Assembly (NCBI RefSeq): GCF_000236705.1 | Contig: NC_016599.1 | Location: forward strand, 248,001-312,000 | DNA: 64,000 nt | DNA from: Owenweeksia hongkongensis DSM 17368 | Lineage (GTDB): Bacteria > Bacteroidota > Bacteroidia > Flavobacteriales > Schleiferiaceae | Direction: 5' to 3' | Part shown: in pieces, positions 1 through 7,958 of the stretch | Layout: every line of letters starts with the position of its first letter | Numbering within the stretch: the stretch's first letter is position 1 | Notes under the pieces: generated by a model | Told to the model about the DNA's origin: nothing | The model's input: the letters and a program-made list of their open reading frames with translations, nothing else | Databases searched by the model: none | Translations under genes and position numbers: made by a program

Positions 1-190
1 TGTTAGTACTTCTGTAGTATGCACCGCAAATAGTACCCACCACTGATTGTGTGGCTTTTCCGCCAAGTTGAGATGACTTTTCAATCAGTATTACTTTGGC
101 ACCATTTCTAGACGCGCCAATGGCTGCGGCAATTCCGGCAGAACCACCACCCACAATCAATACATCTACATCTTCTACATTATTAGTCAT
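1..190 (-). CDS. FAD-dependent oxidoreductase, N-terminal part (cut by window edge)
   Basis: Only the first 63 codons are in the window; the gene runs off the left edge. Residues 10-26 form a classic Rossmann dinucleotide-binding start (LIVGGGSAGIAAA) followed by the acidic end of strand 2 (LIEK) and GGKAT, as in FAD_oxidored-type flavoproteins. The ATG at 190 lies inside the end of the upstream condensation-like gene, an 8-bp overlap that indicates co-translation. Substrate cannot be told. The neighbours (acyl carrier protein, condensation-superfamily protein) suggest it oxidises a carrier-bound or lipid-like intermediate, which is inference. It could equally be a halogenase-like or dehydrogenase-like flavoprotein, because the diagnostic C-terminal part is missing. 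Confidence 0.8.
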   Translation of the reverse strand, partial: MTNNVEDVDVLIVGGGSAGIAAAIGASRNGAKVILIEKSSQLGGKATQSVVGTICGAYYRSTN

Positions 191-1445
191 TGGGTGCCAA
201 AAGTTCTTTTTGCATTTCTTCCAAAATACACTTGATTTCCACCTTAGCAAAGCAGCTTTCGCTGAACTGTATAACGAATTTTAAATTGCCACCAAAGGTC
301 ATCATTTGAAATGAAATTCCTGGAGGACTTGTGTTTGGCGGTAAAACGGTTGCATCGGTTATATGACAATCCAAAAGACCAGAAAGGTTGTTTGGTGATG
401 GTGATTTACTATAAAGAAATCCAGCAAGGCTTTCGTCATTTGGCCCTTTCACAAGTTTGTAATACCAGGCTGTAGGTAATAATCTGAGCAGGTTTATCAT
501 ACTCGCATAGTTGTGCGGCATTTGAGTTTTTACCTGATTGAAAAACTGCTCGTTGAGGTCTTTAATAAGCGCAGCTTTATCATTTCTCAAATTGGCTTTT
601 ATTCTGAAAAATAAAAGGGTATGCTGGTTTGAAAGGATGGGACCTTTGGCTCCGGCTTTGCGTAATTCCATTGGAACTGGGACGAAGATGTCTTCAAGTT
701 TTTCGACACGTTGTTCCAATGTTTTGAAATAGGCCAAGGCAATTATTCCTAAGAAATACGGAGTGTCGATTCCGCCTCGACTGTACTTTATTACCTGTTC
801 CTTTATCTCTGCTGTTTGTTTGGCATTAAATTTTAACTCAACAAAATCAACTTTTTGAATTGTATTTAACTCTTTAATTTTTTGAAGTGAACCTTTCGAA
901 ATATCTTTCAAAAAGTCTTTGGTTTTCATAAGCTTGCTCCACTGCTGGCGAAGACCTTCTTTTGCTGGAGTGACTAAAAAATTGCGCTCAGCATTTTCAA
1001 TAGTATGAGATAGGGAATGTAAAAGTGTATTGGCTCCAAAGCCATCCATTAATATGTGATGCCAGGAAAAAACTAGAGTGCTGCAGGTGGGATGGTGTAT
1101 TAAATCAAAGCGATAAAGGTTATCGTCTTTTAGTTCGATTTGTTTATTTAAAACCTCAGTTGGAATTTCATCTGAGTTTGATTTACGGGTTTTAATTATT
1201 GTAGAAATACGCTCATTTGTCAATTCCCACTTAGGTATTTTAAACTTTGGAAAGCTTAATCGAGTTTGCTCTAAAAGCTCAAAATACTGTGATTGCTGAA
1301 TTGCCGCTTGCAGGGCTTCAAGAGCTAAATGCTTATCCAGCTTCATGATAAATCGACAATCGTAGCTTGTGCTTCCTTGCTTTTTCATGTGCTGTAATAG
1401 CACCAGAAAAAAATAGTCAGTTCCACTAATTTTTACCGATTTCAA
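183..1445 (-). CDS. Condensation-superfamily (CoA/carrier-dependent) acyltransferase
   Basis: A stand-alone 420-residue protein with the HHxxxDG active-site motif of the condensation/chloramphenicol acetyltransferase superfamily (HHILMDG, residues 129-135). The second His is the expected general base for acyl transfer from a thioester to an amine or alcohol. The length fits a single condensation-type domain without adenylation or carrier domains. The acyl carrier protein gene ends 4 nt before this start, so the likely donor is the acyl chain on that carrier. The 3' end overlaps the FAD oxidoreductase by 8 bp. No signal peptide is seen, so it is probably cytoplasmic. The acceptor is unknown. 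It could also be a wax-ester-synthase-like or PapA-like enzyme; fold assignment is firm, product is not. Confidence 0.75.
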   Translation of the reverse strand: MKSVKISGTDYFFLVLLQHMKKQGSTSYDCRFIMKLDKHLALEALQAAIQQSQYFELLEQTRLSFPKFKIPKWELTNERISTIIKTRKSNSDEIPTEVLNKQIELKDDNLYRFDLIHHPTCSTLVFSWHHILMDGFGANTLLHSLSHTIENAERNFLVTPAKEGLRQQWSKLMKTKDFLKDISKGSLQKIKELNTIQKVDFVELKFNAKQTAEIKEQVIKYSRGGIDTPYFLGIIALAYFKTLEQRVEKLEDIFVPVPMELRKAGAKGPILSNQHTLLFFRIKANLRNDKAALIKDLNEQFFNQVKTQMPHNYASMINLLRLLPTAWYYKLVKGPNDESLAGFLYSKSPSPNNLSGLLDCHITDATVLPPNTSPPGISFQMMTFGGNLKFVIQFSESCFAKVEIKCILEEMQKELLAPND

Positions 1446-1449
1446 AATA

Positions 1450-1716
1450 TTAGTCGTGGGTTAATACCGCTTCTGAAAGCACTTCTACAGAAATAAATAT
1501 CTTAGGGTTTAGTTCATCATCAGAAAAGCTAACTCCGAATTTTCTTTCTATAAAGAGGATGATTTCCACCATGGCCATTGAGTCAATTCCGGCAACATTA
1601 TGTAAGTCGGTTTTGGAAGTTAGCTCCAAGCTTGCATCAACAAGATTCTCCTGAATAAATTTTAAAAGCTCTTCCGAGACTTCGGCTGGGGACATAGAAA
1701 ACTGGATTTGCGGCAA
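1450..1716 (-). CDS. Acyl carrier protein
   Basis: An 88-residue phosphopantetheine carrier. The 4'-phosphopantetheine attachment Ser46 lies in GIDSMAMVE, matching the DSL/DSM motif that starts helix 2 of acyl carrier proteins. The following helix contains the usual acidic and hydrophobic mix (IILFIERKFGVSFSDDEL). It is not the fatty-acid-synthesis AcpP, which normally sits with fabF; here it is coupled to a condensation-type acyltransferase 4 nt downstream and a flavoprotein, so it is a dedicated carrier of a specialised pathway. The start could be the ATG at 1716 or an internal ATG seven codons on (1695). About 165 bp without a gene separates it from the ABC permease, so it may have its own promoter. 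Confidence 0.85.
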   Translation of the reverse strand: MPQIQFSMSPAEVSEELLKFIQENLVDASLELTSKTDLHNVAGIDSMAMVEIILFIERKFGVSFSDDELNPKIFISVEVLSEAVLTHD

Positions 1717-1882
1717 AAGTAACAGTAATAATTAGATTTTGTAAGACCAAGTACTAACGCAAAACACCTGTTAACATATCAATATTTTTCCAAAGGCTTA
1801 AGGTAATTCGACTAGCTATTTTGGGATAGTTAATTCAGTGAGATGTAAGTTGCTTATATAGAAATTTAAAAGCAAACCTTTA

Positions 1883-3157
1883 CTAGCTACGTCTCAGTTT
1901 TACAATAATAATAGTCATGGTGATGGTCAATATAAAGAAGCTGAAAAGGCTTATAACATAAGGCCAAATTAATGGAAAACCTTGCCCACGGAGGAAGATG
2001 GTATAGAAAGCTTCAAGGCCCCAATTGAGAGGTGACACTTTGCTTACTATCTGCATATACTCAGGCATTATGTGTAACGGAACCCATATCCCGCCAAGGG
2101 CCGCAAGGATAAGGATGGTGAGCGAGCCACCAATGGCAGCTTGCTGATATGTGGTGCAGATGGTACCCACAAACATTCCGAAGCCTGTAGCTGCTAGTGA
2201 TAGACCAATTGCTATCACGATTACAGCAGGAATTTCTCCACCAAATTGCAGCATTGGCAGACCAATAAGTGGTAGGAGTAATTTGGCCAGAGACATCATC
2301 AAAACAAATTGAATAATGGTAACAGCAAAGTATACCACCATTTTACCTAAATGGTTTAAAACATAAGGGCCAGGTAAGGTTTTGAGTCTGATGCTAGAAC
2401 CTTCTTGCTTTTCTTTAATGATGCTTCCCGCCAATGGAACAACAATGAAAAATATCCCAAAAATGGTCCAGGCGGGCACGTTGTGCTGCACCGAGTTCGG
2501 TAGAATTTTAGATTCACTATTATTCGCGAATTCTTCACTAAACCGAATTACATCAGTTTCGGCCAAATTGATTTTACTGTTGGTAGAAGGGATAAACTCC
2601 TTAATCTCACCAGTAAAAGTTTCAAAAATGATTTTAGCCTTAAGGTTAGAAATAAATTCACGCAATGTGCTGGAAACCGTGGTGACCATTGATTTTTGAG
2701 TAGTAGGGTCATAAATGATTTCTACTTCAACTTTGTCAATGTTTCCACTTTGAGCATTGCTATCTATACCAATAGTTTGGCTCACTAGGTTCTCCACGCT
2801 TCTGCGAATGCTAGCAGTAGCATTTTTTGGGATGATTACGCCAAACATAAATTCACCTCTGGCAATAGCTTCATGAGCTTCTTTTACCGTAGGTTTTTTC
2901 CCATTTATGGTGGTGCTGAGTTTACAAAAATCGGTTTGCTCAAGACCAAGATTTACATAATGTCCTAAACTATCCTGGTCATTATCCACCAAAATAACTG
3001 GCATTCCAAGTTCAGTCACACTTTTGTAAACGCTATCCTGGGCCACACTCATAATGAGCAGAAATATTACTGGCATCACGAAAAGTAGTGCAAGCCCTGC
3101 ACGGTCGCGAGAAATAAGCAGGGTCTCCTTGTACAAGATGGCAAGAAACTGTTTCAT
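1883..3157 (-). CDS. ABC-2 type transporter permease
   Basis: A 424-residue membrane protein with the ABC-2 (NatB/YhfJ-like) layout: one membrane helix near residues 22-42, a long extracytoplasmic domain to about residue 225, then five or six hydrophobic helices to the C-terminus. The conserved late segment GGIWVPLHIMPEYMQIVSKV precedes the last helices, as is typical of drug/lipid ABC-2 exporters. Its ATG overlaps the stop of the ATPase gene (TGATG), so the two are translationally coupled and form one exporter. The neighbouring carrier protein and acyltransferase suggest that it exports or flips the product of that cluster. This is inference; such exporters are also found alone in Bacteroidota. 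Confidence 0.85.
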   Translation of the reverse strand: MKQFLAILYKETLLISRDRAGLALLFVMPVIFLLIMSVAQDSVYKSVTELGMPVILVDNDQDSLGHYVNLGLEQTDFCKLSTTINGKKPTVKEAHEAIARGEFMFGVIIPKNATASIRRSVENLVSQTIGIDSNAQSGNIDKVEVEIIYDPTTQKSMVTTVSSTLREFISNLKAKIIFETFTGEIKEFIPSTNSKINLAETDVIRFSEEFANNSESKILPNSVQHNVPAWTIFGIFFIVVPLAGSIIKEKQEGSSIRLKTLPGPYVLNHLGKMVVYFAVTIIQFVLMMSLAKLLLPLIGLPMLQFGGEIPAVIVIAIGLSLAATGFGMFVGTICTTYQQAAIGGSLTILILAALGGIWVPLHIMPEYMQIVSKVSPLNWGLEAFYTIFLRGQGFPLIWPYVISLFSFFILTITMTIIIVKLRRS

Positions 3158-3903
3158 CAGGAGTTGAGGCTTATTTCGCCATGCTCGGCAAGGTGAAGTA
3201 ATAGATTTTCCAGCTTATGAAACTTTGGGTTGAGTGCTGTTAGCTCGTTTGGAGTACCTTCTAAAATCAGTTTTCCAAGGTTCAAGATACCTATGCGCGT
3301 GCATAGCATCTCGGCTTCTTCCATATTGTGCGAAGTGTAGATAATGGTGGTGCCCTTGGTGTGGAGATCTTTCAAAAAGTCGATTATCAATTTTTTGGAC
3401 TGGATATCAATGCCTACGGTGGGTTCATCCAGAAACACCAATTTAGGGTCGTGTAAAATTCCAGCAATGAGATTTACCTTTCTTTTCATCCCTCCGGAGT
3501 AGGTTCCCAATTTGCGCTTAGCGTACGGCTTTAAGCCAAAAAGGTCAATATACTTCTCAATTTTTGCTTCAAGTTCTAGTTTCGGAATGTCATACATTTT
3601 GCCAACAAAACGCAGGTTCTCATAAGCATTTAGCGCAGAGTATAAAGCTAAGTCCTGAGGCACAACCCCAAAATGCTGTTTTATATACTCATGGTGCTCT
3701 TCAATATTTTTACCATCAATGAGAATGGAACCGGTATTAGGTTTTAAAATACCACAAAGCATCGCGATGGTTGTAGTTTTTCCCGCACCATTGGCCCCAA
3801 GCAAACCATAAAACTCCCCTTTTTGAACTTGCAAGTTCAAATCGGAAACAGCGTTTGTGTTGTTTGTGGCGTAAGATTTATGAAGGTTTAGAACCTGTAT
3901 CAT
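3157..3903 (-). CDS. ABC transporter ATP-binding protein
   Basis: A 248-residue ABC ATPase starting at the ATG at 3903 (MIQVLNLHKSY). A longer reading frame exists upstream but would run across the divergent promoter region. Walker A is GANGAGKTT (about residues 36-44), the signature is YSGGMKRKV and Walker B is LVFLDEPTVGID, followed by the H-loop His in TSHNMEEAE. This is the ABC-2-associated (CcmA/NatA-like) class. It precedes and overlaps its permease by TGATG. The 103-bp gap to the divergent desaturase gene at 4007 should hold promoters for both directions. Confidence 0.9.
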   Translation of the reverse strand: MIQVLNLHKSYATNNTNAVSDLNLQVQKGEFYGLLGANGAGKTTTIAMLCGILKPNTGSILIDGKNIEEHHEYIKQHFGVVPQDLALYSALNAYENLRFVGKMYDIPKLELEAKIEKYIDLFGLKPYAKRKLGTYSGGMKRKVNLIAGILHDPKLVFLDEPTVGIDIQSKKLIIDFLKDLHTKGTTIIYTSHNMEEAEMLCTRIGILNLGKLILEGTPNELTALNPKFHKLENLLLHLAEHGEISLNS

Positions 3904-4006
3904 TAAAGGAGATAACTGTTTTGAAAGCAGCCAAAGGTAAAATTCTTTATCCACGATGTGCGGAAGATTTTTCGGTAGTACTTTGCAGCCAAATTGTAGC
4001 GTGGGT

Positions 4007-5473
4007 ATGAGTAAAAAGAAAGCCATAGTAATAGGGGCAGGAATTGCGGGACTGGGTGCCAGTGTGCGTTTGGCCGTAAAAGGGTATGATGTTTCTGTTT
4101 ATGAGAAGAATGATTTTTTTGGAGGAAAGCTTACTTCCAGAAATGTAAATGGCTTTCGATTTGACTATGGACCATCCATATTTACAATGCCTCAAAATGT
4201 TACAGAACTATTTGAGCTAGCCGGCAAAAATCCAGCGGACTATTTTGAATATACTCGGCTAGACCCCATATTCCATTATTTTTATGAAGATGGCACCCGA
4301 ATTAAGGGATGCTCCGACACAACAAAATTTGCGGAAAGCGTGGCTGAAAACACTTTAGACAGTAAGGAAACTGTTCTAAAGTATTTGGATAAAGTGAAGG
4401 AAATCAATGAACTCACCGAGGATGTTTTTATCAATCGGTCGCTTCATAAGTTTAAAAACTTCCTAAACAAGGAGACTGTGAAGGGGGTGTTGAATTTTGG
4501 TAAAATTGATGCTTTTAATACCATGAATGAGGTGAATGAAAAGACCTTTGATGATCCAAAGATGGTGCAGTTTTTTAACCGATATGCTACCTACAATGGC
4601 TCCAACCCTTACGAAGCACCAGGTACATTAAACGTTATTCAGCATTATGAAATAAACCGAGGAGCCTATTTGCCGAAAGGCGGAATGCAACAAATCAGTA
4701 GGTCAGTATATGAGCTGGCCGTAGAGCTTGGTGTAGAATTTCATTTTGGTAAAAAAGTGGATAAAATTGAGACTTCGAAAAGCAAGGTGGAAGCAATAGT
4801 TGTGGAAGGCGAAAGACGAGAGGCAGATCTTTTTATGAGCAACATGGATGTGTATTATTTGTACAATCAATTGCTTCCGCAAGCCAAGAGACCAAGCAAA
4901 GTTTTAGATCAACCAAAGTCCGGATCTGCATTGGTTTTTTACTGGGGAATAAATAAAAGCTTTGATGAGCTTACCGTTCACAACATTCTTTTTGCAAAAA
5001 ATATGGAGACGGAGTATGAAGCCATATTTGAAAAGAATAATGTGTGTAATGATCCTACCATTTATATAAATATAACATCTAAAAAATGCCAGGGCGATGC
5101 GCCAGAAGGAGGAGAGAATTGGTTTACTATGATAAATGTACCCAACAATGTAGGTCAGGATTGGGATGAGATAATAGCACGTTCGCGTAAAAACATTATT
5201 GCCAAAATAAACCGAACTCTAGGAACAGATATTGAACCTTTGATTGTGGCCGAAGATGTTATGGATCCTAGAGGGATTGATGAGCGCTACCTCAGTGCCT
5301 TTGGCTCTATTTATGGAAATCGCTTTAGCAGCAATTTCTCAGCGTTTTTCCGCCACCCCAATTTTAGTAAAGAGTTTAAAAACCTGTATTTCTGTGGCGG
5401 AACAGTGCATCCGGGGTCAAGTATTCCTTTGAGTTTAAAGTCGGCTGAGATTGCTGTGGGGATGGTGGAGTAG
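4007..5473 (+). CDS. CrtI/CrtD-type carotenoid desaturase (phytoene desaturase family)
   Basis: A 488-residue FAD enzyme starting at the ATG at 4007 (MSKKKAIVIGAGIAG). The N-terminus has the GAGIAG dinucleotide fold and the GGKLTS segment of the CrtI family. The C-terminus carries the family signature CGGTVHPGSSIPLSLKSAEIA near residues 457-477. These enzymes introduce double bonds into carotenoid or related polyene chains in the membrane. No phytoene synthase or cyclase lies in the window, so it could be a CrtD-like hydroxycarotenoid desaturase or a paralogue used by the adjacent acyl-carrier cluster. It is divergent from the ABC exporter. Family assignment is firm, substrate is not. Confidence 0.88.
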   Translation: MSKKKAIVIGAGIAGLGASVRLAVKGYDVSVYEKNDFFGGKLTSRNVNGFRFDYGPSIFTMPQNVTELFELAGKNPADYFEYTRLDPIFHYFYEDGTRIKGCSDTTKFAESVAENTLDSKETVLKYLDKVKEINELTEDVFINRSLHKFKNFLNKETVKGVLNFGKIDAFNTMNEVNEKTFDDPKMVQFFNRYATYNGSNPYEAPGTLNVIQHYEINRGAYLPKGGMQQISRSVYELAVELGVEFHFGKKVDKIETSKSKVEAIVVEGERREADLFMSNMDVYYLYNQLLPQAKRPSKVLDQPKSGSALVFYWGINKSFDELTVHNILFAKNMETEYEAIFEKNNVCNDPTIYINITSKKCQGDAPEGGENWFTMINVPNNVGQDWDEIIARSRKNIIAKINRTLGTDIEPLIVAEDVMDPRGIDERYLSAFGSIYGNRFSSNFSAFFRHPNFSKEFKNLYFCGGTVHPGSSIPLSLKSAEIAVGMVE

Positions 5474-5589
5474 GTTGGGTAGAGGTGTTTTAAACAAGGC
5501 GAAGTTTCCACCGTAGATTTGTTAAGAAGCGAAATGTTTCTTTGTCCAGCCGCAAAGTTCCAAACGAATAGGGGAAAATTGGTTTGCTT

Positions 5590-6180
5590 TTATTTATGAT
5601 GATTGGCGTTTTTTTCACCAAGTTCATTATAGATTTCAATCTCTGGAATACCCTCTCTCAACTTTGTAATTATTGCATTCAAATGCTCCTGTTGGAAACA
5701 AAATTCATTCTTAGCTTTTCCCATTGATTGAAAAACACACGTGTTCCTACCGCATGAAATATTCACCTTAGAAAGCATTCCTGAGATTGATGCCTCTACT
5801 GTGGTGCTATCCCTGTTATACCTAATACTACCAAAGTCACTTGTAACGATTGTTGAGTCAGGGTAGAATCGAACTTTCTTCTCAATATCAATCCAGTAAA
5901 AGTCTTGATTAATCCTAGTGTAGATCCAAGTTCCAAAAGGCTTCCCATTCTGATATTCTCCCATAATCATTGTTACGTAATCAAAGATTCCATTTGGAAA
6001 CTTAAACGAAGTAAGTTGTTCAAACTTTCCTTCAATTGGTACATGTTTCAAATATGTACCAGGTAAAGAGTCTGTTTGAATGACCGTAATTATTTCATTC
6101 CTTTTTATAGTTTCCAAACTTGTTTGACCAAGAGCAGACTGAAAGTAGAGGGTCGTAAGTATTGAAACAATGATTTTCAC
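5590..6180 (-). CDS. Hypothetical secreted protein
   Basis: Not recognised. The reading frame extends upstream to 6294 but that part runs through a palindromic repeat, so a GTG at 6180 was chosen. From there the protein is 196 residues and begins with a good signal peptide (VKIIVSILTTLYFQSALGQ). The mature part contains a tract of the MORN/toxin-immunity kind (IMGEYQNGKPFGTWIYTR), a motif common in Bacteroidota proteins of unknown role. Two cysteines (SCGRNTCVF) could form a disulphide. It stands alone between the desaturase and the DUF559 element, and its 5' end is only about 90 bp from repeat unit A, which may have inserted just upstream of it. Confidence 0.55.
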   Translation of the reverse strand: MKIIVSILTTLYFQSALGQTSLETIKRNEIITVIQTDSLPGTYLKHVPIEGKFEQLTSFKFPNGIFDYVTMIMGEYQNGKPFGTWIYTRINQDFYWIDIEKKVRFYPDSTIVTSDFGSIRYNRDSTTVEASISGMLSKVNISCGRNTCVFQSMGKAKNEFCFQQEHLNAIITKLREGIPEIEIYNELGEKNANHHK

Positions 6181-6268
6181 TTCAATCTGGATCTTAAGGG
6201 TTTCAAGGTAAATATAGAAGTAATTGTTTCCAGTTGTGGGGAATGAATAAAGAGCGTTTTCTGAAAAG

Positions 6269-6360
6269 TCCACCTCCGGCTCGTTCCTCGCCACCTCCGC
6301 CAGCGGAGGAGAGCGTCTTGTCCCCCGCTGGCGGGGGTGCCTGAAAGGCGGGGGTGGACA
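6269..6360. repeat. GC-rich double-hairpin repeat, unit A
   Basis: A 92-bp unit much richer in G+C than its surroundings. It reads outer arm CCACCTCCGGC, spacer, CCACC plus a CCTCCGC/GCGGAGG palindrome, a 10-nt spacer, a second CCCCCGC/GCGGGGG palindrome ending GGTGCC, then CTGAAAGGCGGGGGTGG as the closing outer arm. The outer arms pair, so it can fold as a cruciform with two inner hairpins. It starts 9 nt beyond the stop of the DUF559 gene. Unit B on the other side of that gene has the same order and orientation. Confidence 0.9.
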
Positions 6361-6369
6361 TCGTAAGAG

Positions 6370-6756
6370 TTATTTACCAAGTTCCTGACTCAGTTTTCGA
6401 ATCCAACCTTCAATATTTTCTCTAACAATGTTAATATGCTCAAGGACTTCTTCATCCTTGAATCTTACCACGATATATCCAAGTTCAATTAAGCGGTTCT
6501 GGCGGACTATGTCTTTAGCCTCGTTTTCTGGAATATGGTGAGAATATCCATCCACCTCAATAATAAGTTTTAGGGGTAAACAAATAAAGTCAACAATGTA
6601 GTTTTCAATTGGTCTTTGTCTCCTAAATTGAAAACCCAGCATTTGCCTTTTGCTTAGAGCATATTTCCACAAACAGGCTTCGGCCTTTGTCATGGTTGAA
6701 CGGTTTTCGAGAGCGTAATGTTGGAGCTTTGGGTTATAATAATGATTAGGTTTCAT
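6370..6756 (-). CDS. DUF559 (Vsr/PD-(D/E)XK-like) endonuclease-domain protein
   Basis: A 128-residue single-domain protein of the DUF559 family, related to very-short-patch-repair and restriction-type nucleases. Expected family positions are present: E26 in TKAEACLW, the FRRQRPIENYIVDF segment with D56, and IIEVDGYSHH with E67 and D69, which fits a D...ExD metal site. No signal or membrane segment is seen. It is enclosed by two direct copies of the same GC-rich hairpin repeat, 9 nt beyond its stop and 37 nt before its start, with no other gene in between. That context resembles a mobile cassette, as REP repeats relate to RAYT proteins, but activity on the repeat is inference. Confidence 0.85.
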   Translation of the reverse strand: MKPNHYYNPKLQHYALENRSTMTKAEACLWKYALSKRQMLGFQFRRQRPIENYIVDFICLPLKLIIEVDGYSHHIPENEAKDIVRQNRLIELGYIVVRFKDEEVLEHINIVRENIEGWIRKLSQELGK

Positions 6757-6793
6757 TAAGGTTGGGTTTTAATAAAGATTACCTTGGTGAGAG

Positions 6794-6886
6794 TCCACCT
6801 CCGTCTCGTTCCTCGCCACCTCCGCCAGCGGAGGATACGCAGCGTTGTCCTCCGCTGGCGGAGGTGCCTGTAGGGCGGAGGTGGAC
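6794..6886. repeat. GC-rich double-hairpin repeat, unit B
   Basis: A 93-bp direct copy of unit A with the same blocks: CCACCTCCGTC, the CCACC palindrome, a 10-nt loop (tacgcagcgt against gagcgtcttg in A), a second palindrome ending GGTGCC, and a closing GGGCGGAGGTGG. Stem positions changed in A (CCCCCGC) are changed in a compensating way within the same hairpin, so pairing is kept. It lies just upstream of the DUF559 start and downstream of the ssb terminator. Confidence 0.9.
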
Positions 6887-6896
6887 TTTATATAGC

Positions 6897-6932
6897 TATA
6901 AAAACCACCTATGTTACACAGGCGGTTTTAAG
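6897..6932 (-). terminator. Terminator of ssb
   Basis: On the minus strand AAAACCGCCTGTGT pairs with ACATAGGTGGTTTT (one G-T pair) and runs into T residues, 23 bp beyond the ssb stop. Confidence 0.75.
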
Positions 6933-6954
6933 ATAGCTGGATATCAACCTGAGC

Positions 6955-7293
6955 TTACTCTTTGTTTTGAAGTAGCAAAAACTCATTCATCACTACTTCG
7001 GTTACATAGCGCTTTTCACCTTCTTTGGTTTCGTAGGTGCGGGTTACAAGTTTACCTTCTACACCTACCTCTTTTCCTTTACGGATAAATTTTTCTACCA
7101 GCTCGGCAGTTTTGCCCCAGGCTACTACATTGTGCCATTGGGTGTCAGTTACTTTTTCGCCTTTAGCGTTTTTGTAGTTTTCATTGGTAGCTAGCGAAAA
7201 CTTAGCGAGCTTATTTCCATTGTCTAGATTTTTGATTTCAGGATCCATGCCTGGGTTGCCAATTAACTGTACGCGGTTTCTTAAAGAATTCAT
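6955..7293 (-). CDS. ssb: Single-stranded DNA-binding protein (short form)
   Basis: A 112-residue OB-fold protein. It starts MNSLRNRVQLIGNPGMDPEIK and contains the family core KLAKFSLATNE and DTQWHNVVAWGKTAELVEKF, ending soon after the OB fold. It lacks the long linker and acidic DDDIPF-type tail of the main SSB, so it may not recruit the usual partner proteins. It could be an accessory SSB for competence, repair or mobile elements. It is a single gene with its own terminator. It is next to the DUF559 repeat element, which may be chance. Confidence 0.88.
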   Translation of the reverse strand: MNSLRNRVQLIGNPGMDPEIKNLDNGNKLAKFSLATNENYKNAKGEKVTDTQWHNVVAWGKTAELVEKFIRKGKEVGVEGKLVTRTYETKEGEKRYVTEVVMNEFLLLQNKE

Positions 7294-7392
7294 GATAAAG
7301 GGTTTTACGATTATTAAAATTTTGATGAGACAAAGGTGCGGCAGTATCCAAACCCGATTCGGTATTTAAGCACTTACTATCTACTTAGCTGT

Positions 7393-7422
7393 CGTTTGTA
7401 AGCGTTTGTAAACGGTTGTAAT
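7393..7422. repeat. Three tandem decamers
   Basis: Three near-identical 10-bp units read cgtttgtaag, cgtttgtaaa, cggttgtaat in the 175-bp gap between the divergent ssb (start 7293) and the gene at 7469. The 10-bp period puts all copies on one face of the helix, which suits a protein-binding site controlling one or both genes. No known regulator motif was recognised. Confidence 0.6.
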
Positions 7423-7468
7423 TGGAAATGGTTTTTATATATTAGATTAATCATGAACTTTTATACTG

Positions 7469-7939
7469 ATGAGTAAAGTATCCGACTTTTTAAATTATTT
7501 GATAGATAAAGTCCTCACATGGCAGTTTATTGCGTTGCTATTGATTGCTTTATTTTTTTCCCCAATTGAAAAACTGCTTGACAATACGGGAAATATGAAA
7601 ATTGGGGATTTTCAACTTACCATAAAGGAGTTATCTGAATCTAAAGGATTAGATAATTTAACTAAAGATCTCCAAGGTTTGAGTTATGAAGAGTTGAAAA
7701 TTTTTCTAATTGTTTGTGGTGAAGACGCTACATATTATCGCTTTGCACCAACGAACTTGAATTCCAATGTTCAAAAGAACATCTATGGAAAGCTTCAGAG
7801 TTTGGATCTTATTGAATATACCATACAGATTGAAGGAGACACTCAAGCAATTCATTTTGGAACCACGGAAAAGGGGGAGAAAGCTCATCGAGTTATTATT
7901 GATGCTTTATATACTGATTTAGTACGGAGTGGACACTAG
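7469..7939 (+). CDS. Hypothetical membrane-anchored protein
   Basis: A 156-residue protein with one predicted membrane helix near residues 18-34 (WQFIALLLIALFFSP) and a cytoplasmic-looking C-terminal domain. That domain (about residues 60-150) has a helix-helix-strand pattern with GKLQSLDLIEYTIQ and TEKGEKAHRVI, which recalls a winged-helix or MarR-like fold, where the TEKG segment is common. No family was recognised with certainty. It is followed after 19 nt by a zinc-ribbon gene on the same strand, probably co-transcribed. Confidence 0.6.
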   Translation: MSKVSDFLNYLIDKVLTWQFIALLLIALFFSPIEKLLDNTGNMKIGDFQLTIKELSESKGLDNLTKDLQGLSYEELKIFLIVCGEDATYYRFAPTNLNSNVQKNIYGKLQSLDLIEYTIQIEGDTQAIHFGTTEKGEKAHRVIIDALYTDLVRSGH

Positions 7940-7958
7940 TTGAATTAAAGCTGCAATC

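Noticed and set aside
6177-6380. Reading frame with a basic, Arg/Trp-rich product
   Set aside because: It is the translation of repeat unit A and has no support as a gene.
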